Part shown: piece after piece, positions 61,821 through 64,000 of the stretch
Layout of the letters: each line of letters starts with the position of its first letter
Numbering within the stretch: the stretch's first letter is position 1
Source of the DNA: Streptomyces sp. LHD-70
Lineage (GTDB): Bacteria > Actinomycetota > Actinomycetes > Streptomycetales > Streptomycetaceae
Direction of reading: 5' to 3'
DNA length: 64,000 bases
NCBI RefSeq assembly: GCF_031157275.1
Contig: NZ_JAVIFW010000001.1
Location: 310,001-374,000 of the forward strand
Notes under the pieces: model-generated
The model's database searches: none
Seen by the model: only the letters and a program-made list of their open reading frames with translations
Told to the model about the DNA's origin: nothing
Made by a program: the position numbers and the translations under genes

Positions 61821-61934
61821 ATCGTTGGTCACTCAGGTCCGATGCAATCTCAGCGGCAACGATCACCTGTTCCAGGGAACGCCTGCTCCCCTGTTCGTTT
61901 CCACGGGCAACGTTCCGGGTGGCGGGCGGGCTCC

Positions 61935-63413
61935 TCAGTCCTTCTGCCTCAGGGCCCGCTTCATGACCTTCCCCATGTCGTTGCGGGGCAGCTCCGGCAG
62001 GTAGCGGACCGCGCGCGGGCGCTTGTGCGGGGCGAGCTGGGACGCCACGTGGTCCGTCAACTCCGCCGCGCTCGGCGGGCGTTCGGGGTCGTACGGGACG
62101 ATCCAGGCGACGACGCGCTCGCCGAGGTCCGGATCGGGCTCGCCGGTCACCGCGGCCTCGCGGACGCCCGGGTGGTCGAGCAGCGCGTTCTCGATCTCGC
62201 CCGCGCCGATCTTGTACCCGCCGCTCTTGATCAGGTCGGTGGCCTTGCGGCCGACGATGCGTACGTACCCGTCCGGGTCGCGCACCGCCATGTCGCCGGT
62301 GCGGAACCACCCGTCGTCGGTGAACGCCTCGGCCGTGGCTTCGGGCCGGTTCAGATAACCGGTGAACAGGTTCGGGCCGCGCACCTGGATCTCGCCCACC
62401 TCGTCCGGGTCGGCGGCCGGCGCGCCCGCCTCGCCTGCCTCGTTGACGATTCGCAGCTCGACGCCGCGCAGCGGCAGGCCCACGGAGCCGGGGCGCGGCT
62501 CGGCGTCGGCCCGCACGCTGGTGTTCATCAGGGTCTCCGTCAGGCCGTACCGCTCGATGACGCGGCAGCCCGTCGCGGCCGTGATGCGGTCGTGGTCGTG
62601 CACGGGCAGCGCAGCCGAACCGGAGACGAGCACGCGCGCGCCCGACAGTGCCTTGGCGAGGGCGCGGTCGCCCGGCAGGGCCTCGGCGATGCGGTGGTAC
62701 ATCGTGGGCACGCCGAACAGCATGGTGGCCCCGGAGGCGAGTTCACGGGTCACACCCTCCGTCGAGAACCGGCCGAGGTGCCGCACCTCGCCCCCGCGCC
62801 GCAGCGGGCCGAGCACGCCGAGGATCAGCCCGTGCACATGGAAGAGCGGCAGTCCGTGCACGAGGACGTCGTCGGCGGTCCACTGCCAGGCGTCGGCGAG
62901 CGCGTCCAGGGTCGAGGCGAGCGCGCGCCGCGGCAGCACGGCGCCCTTCGGCGAGCCGGTGGTGCCGGAGGTGTAGACGACGAACGCGGCGGAGTCCGGG
63001 TCGGGTTCGGGCGGCAGCGGCGGCCCCGGTACGGGGGCTTCCGTGCGTACGTCGATACGGTCCAACTCGGCCAGCACGTCCGGGAGTTCGGCGTCCGGCT
63101 CGGCGAGGACGGCGACCGGCGCGCTGTCCTGGACGATGTGCTCCAGCTCCCGCCCGCCGGCCTTCGGGTTCAGCGGCACGGCGGGCACCCCGGCGAGCAG
63201 CGCCGCGAGCACGCCGACCGCGGTCTCCACCGTCGCCGTGGCCCACACCGCGACCCGCCCGCCCCGCTCGAGCCCGCCGGCCAGGGCCCCGGCGGCCGCG
63301 GCGAGCTCCGGGTACGTCATACACCGCTCGCCGAAGCGCAGCGCGGGCCGCTCGACGCCCGCGACGAGGTCCGGGATGAGCGCCGGGAAGAGCGCCGGAT
63401 GGGGAGAACTCAC
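61935..63413 (-). CDS. matB: Malonyl-CoA synthetase (MatB)
   Basis: 492 residues of the ANL (acyl-adenylating) superfamily. Phosphate loop VVYTSGTTGSPKGAVLPRRA, the A5 block ERYGLTETLMNT, the hinge GDMAVRDPDGYVRIVGRK and the catalytic lysine near the end (RNDMGKVMKRAL). The long stretches are nearly the same as in the S. coelicolor MatB that converts malonate or methylmalonate plus CoA and ATP to the CoA thioester. GTG 63413 is preferred because AAGGAG lies nine bases upstream and homologous proteins begin at SSPHPALFPAL; an ATG at 63437 is the alternative. Supplies extender units; not evidently linked to the neighbouring conflict operon. Confidence 0.93.
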   Translation of the reverse strand: MSSPHPALFPALIPDLVAGVERPALRFGERCMTYPELAAAAGALAGGLERGGRVAVWATATVETAVGVLAALLAGVPAVPLNPKAGGRELEHIVQDSAPVAVLAEPDAELPDVLAELDRIDVRTEAPVPGPPLPPEPDPDSAAFVVYTSGTTGSPKGAVLPRRALASTLDALADAWQWTADDVLVHGLPLFHVHGLILGVLGPLRRGGEVRHLGRFSTEGVTRELASGATMLFGVPTMYHRIAEALPGDRALAKALSGARVLVSGSAALPVHDHDRITAATGCRVIERYGLTETLMNTSVRADAEPRPGSVGLPLRGVELRIVNEAGEAGAPAADPDEVGEIQVRGPNLFTGYLNRPEATAEAFTDDGWFRTGDMAVRDPDGYVRIVGRKATDLIKSGGYKIGAGEIENALLDHPGVREAAVTGEPDPDLGERVVAWIVPYDPERPPSAAELTDHVASQLAPHKRPRAVRYLPELPRNDMGKVMKRALRQKD

Positions 63414-63575
63414 GCGTCCTGACTCCTTGTCGTTCATGGGTGGCACTGACGTTTGCTACCCGAGCCCGCTCAGCCCACGCAAGCCTCTTCTCAACCGCCT
63501 TCCGCGCAACGACCTGCGCGGCGACCGGACGGTGCCCCAGGGCGTAGGGGACCACGTCGCCCCGAAGCAACGCCG

Positions 63576-63998
63576 CTACGGGCGGGACACCCGCTGCAGC
63601 AACCCCCACGTGAACTCGGCCACCAGCGGCCGCGGTTCACCGCCCTCCTCCTCCGGTGCGGAGATGAGCAACCCCCAGCGGGTCGGCGCCGAGCCCTCCA
63701 GGGGGCGGGCCGGAGGGAAGGCGCGGGCGGCCTCGTCGACGGTGCAGGACCAGGGGGTGAGGTCTGTCAGGGTGTGCAGGGGCGGGGCGGGGGTGCCGGG
63801 GGCGCGGATCAGCCACTCGTTCCAGACCGCGCCCGTCGGGGCGAGCAGCACCTCGAACCGCAACTCGGGCCAGAGCGGCACCGGCCAGAGCAGCGCCTCG
63901 CACTCCAGGTCGCCGATGGTGCGGCGGATCGTCTGCGGCGTACCGAGGACCGAGCGGTAGCGGGCGGCGGCGGACCGGGAGCGCGGTGCCCGACACAT
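63576..63998 (-). CDS. Hypothetical protein, possibly cut by the window end
   Basis: 140 codons from an ATG at 63998, two bases from the window end, so the real start may lie beyond. Unknown family: Trp/Pro-rich (LLWPVPLWPELRFEVLLAP, VWNEWLIRAPGTPAPPL, LTPWSCTVDEAARAFPP) and ends AEFTWGLLQRVSRP. No signal peptide or membrane helix in the visible part. It is on the same strand as matB with a 160-bp gap in which I see no other gene. Function unknown. Confidence 0.7.
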   Translation of the reverse strand: MCRAPRSRSAAARYRSVLGTPQTIRRTIGDLECEALLWPVPLWPELRFEVLLAPTGAVWNEWLIRAPGTPAPPLHTLTDLTPWSCTVDEAARAFPPARPLEGSAPTRWGLLISAPEEEGGEPRPLVAEFTWGLLQRVSRP

Positions 63999-64000
63999 CG

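Overview
The window is very GC-rich actinobacterial DNA and almost certainly comes from a Streptomyces chromosome. It carries a chaplin, a melC1/melC2 tyrosinase pair, a streptophobe-type membrane protein, a malonyl-CoA synthetase (MatB), a SAV_2336-type protein, a third actin-like MreB paralogue and leaderless promoters. No rRNA, tRNA, CRISPR array or phage was seen. The only mobile DNA is an IS5-like transposase scrap and one IS200/Y1 transposase.

Layout. 0-4.6 kb: tail of an unknown protein, then SDR, DMT exporter, aldo/keto reductase and a KAS III-like synthase on one strand, ended by an IS5 scrap and a strong hairpin. 5.4-7.1 kb: SWIM zinc-finger protein, followed by a TetR remnant. 8.4-12.4 kb: MFS transporter + amidohydrolase + M20 hydrolase operon. 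12.8-18.7 kb: an aminoglycoside-phosphotransferase-like gene and a four-gene asparagine-use operon (GntR regulator, permease, asparaginase, aspartase). 19-25.6 kb: small unknown gene, Y1 transposase with three palindromes, then streptophobe, MMPL transporter, small membrane protein and TetR. The TetR faces a decayed sulfatase-like gene across a perfect operator.

26.8-38.6 kb: a divergent catabolic locus. Kynureninase, a metallo-beta-lactamase-fold hydrolase and an APC permease run left. A LysR regulator and an operon for 3-hydroxyanthranilate meta-cleavage run right: aminomuconate semialdehyde dehydrogenase, hydratase, oxalocrotonate decarboxylase, RidA-type deaminase, 3-hydroxyanthranilate dioxygenase and ACMSD. 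Together they would take kynurenine or 3-hydroxykynurenine to 4-hydroxy-2-oxovalerate. The last two genes (acylating acetaldehyde dehydrogenase and aldolase) are broken. An ATGCC-N6-GGCAT palindrome recurs at the LysR-controlled promoters.

38.6-53 kb: tyrosinase pair, chaplin, SpaA-like secreted protein, secreted M15 peptidase, an operon of MreB-like protein + small membrane protein + GAF kinase with an eroded ATPase domain, an NsdA-like TPR regulator, an MFS exporter and a large secreted subtilase. 53-61.5 kb: the most interesting system, four overlapping or closely spaced genes encoding a Trypco1-like small protein, a trypsin/VMAP-C protein, a MoxR-type AAA+ ATPase and a 1,739-residue SAV_2336-type protein. 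The last carries two apparently dead kinase domains and an apparently dead HAD domain. This matches the predicted NTPase/protease conflict (immunity) systems. A 19-codon hydrophobic ORF with an ideal ribosome site lies just upstream. The window ends with matB and an unidentified gene.

Short tandem duplications (8-25 bp units) are unusually frequent, often at gene ends.
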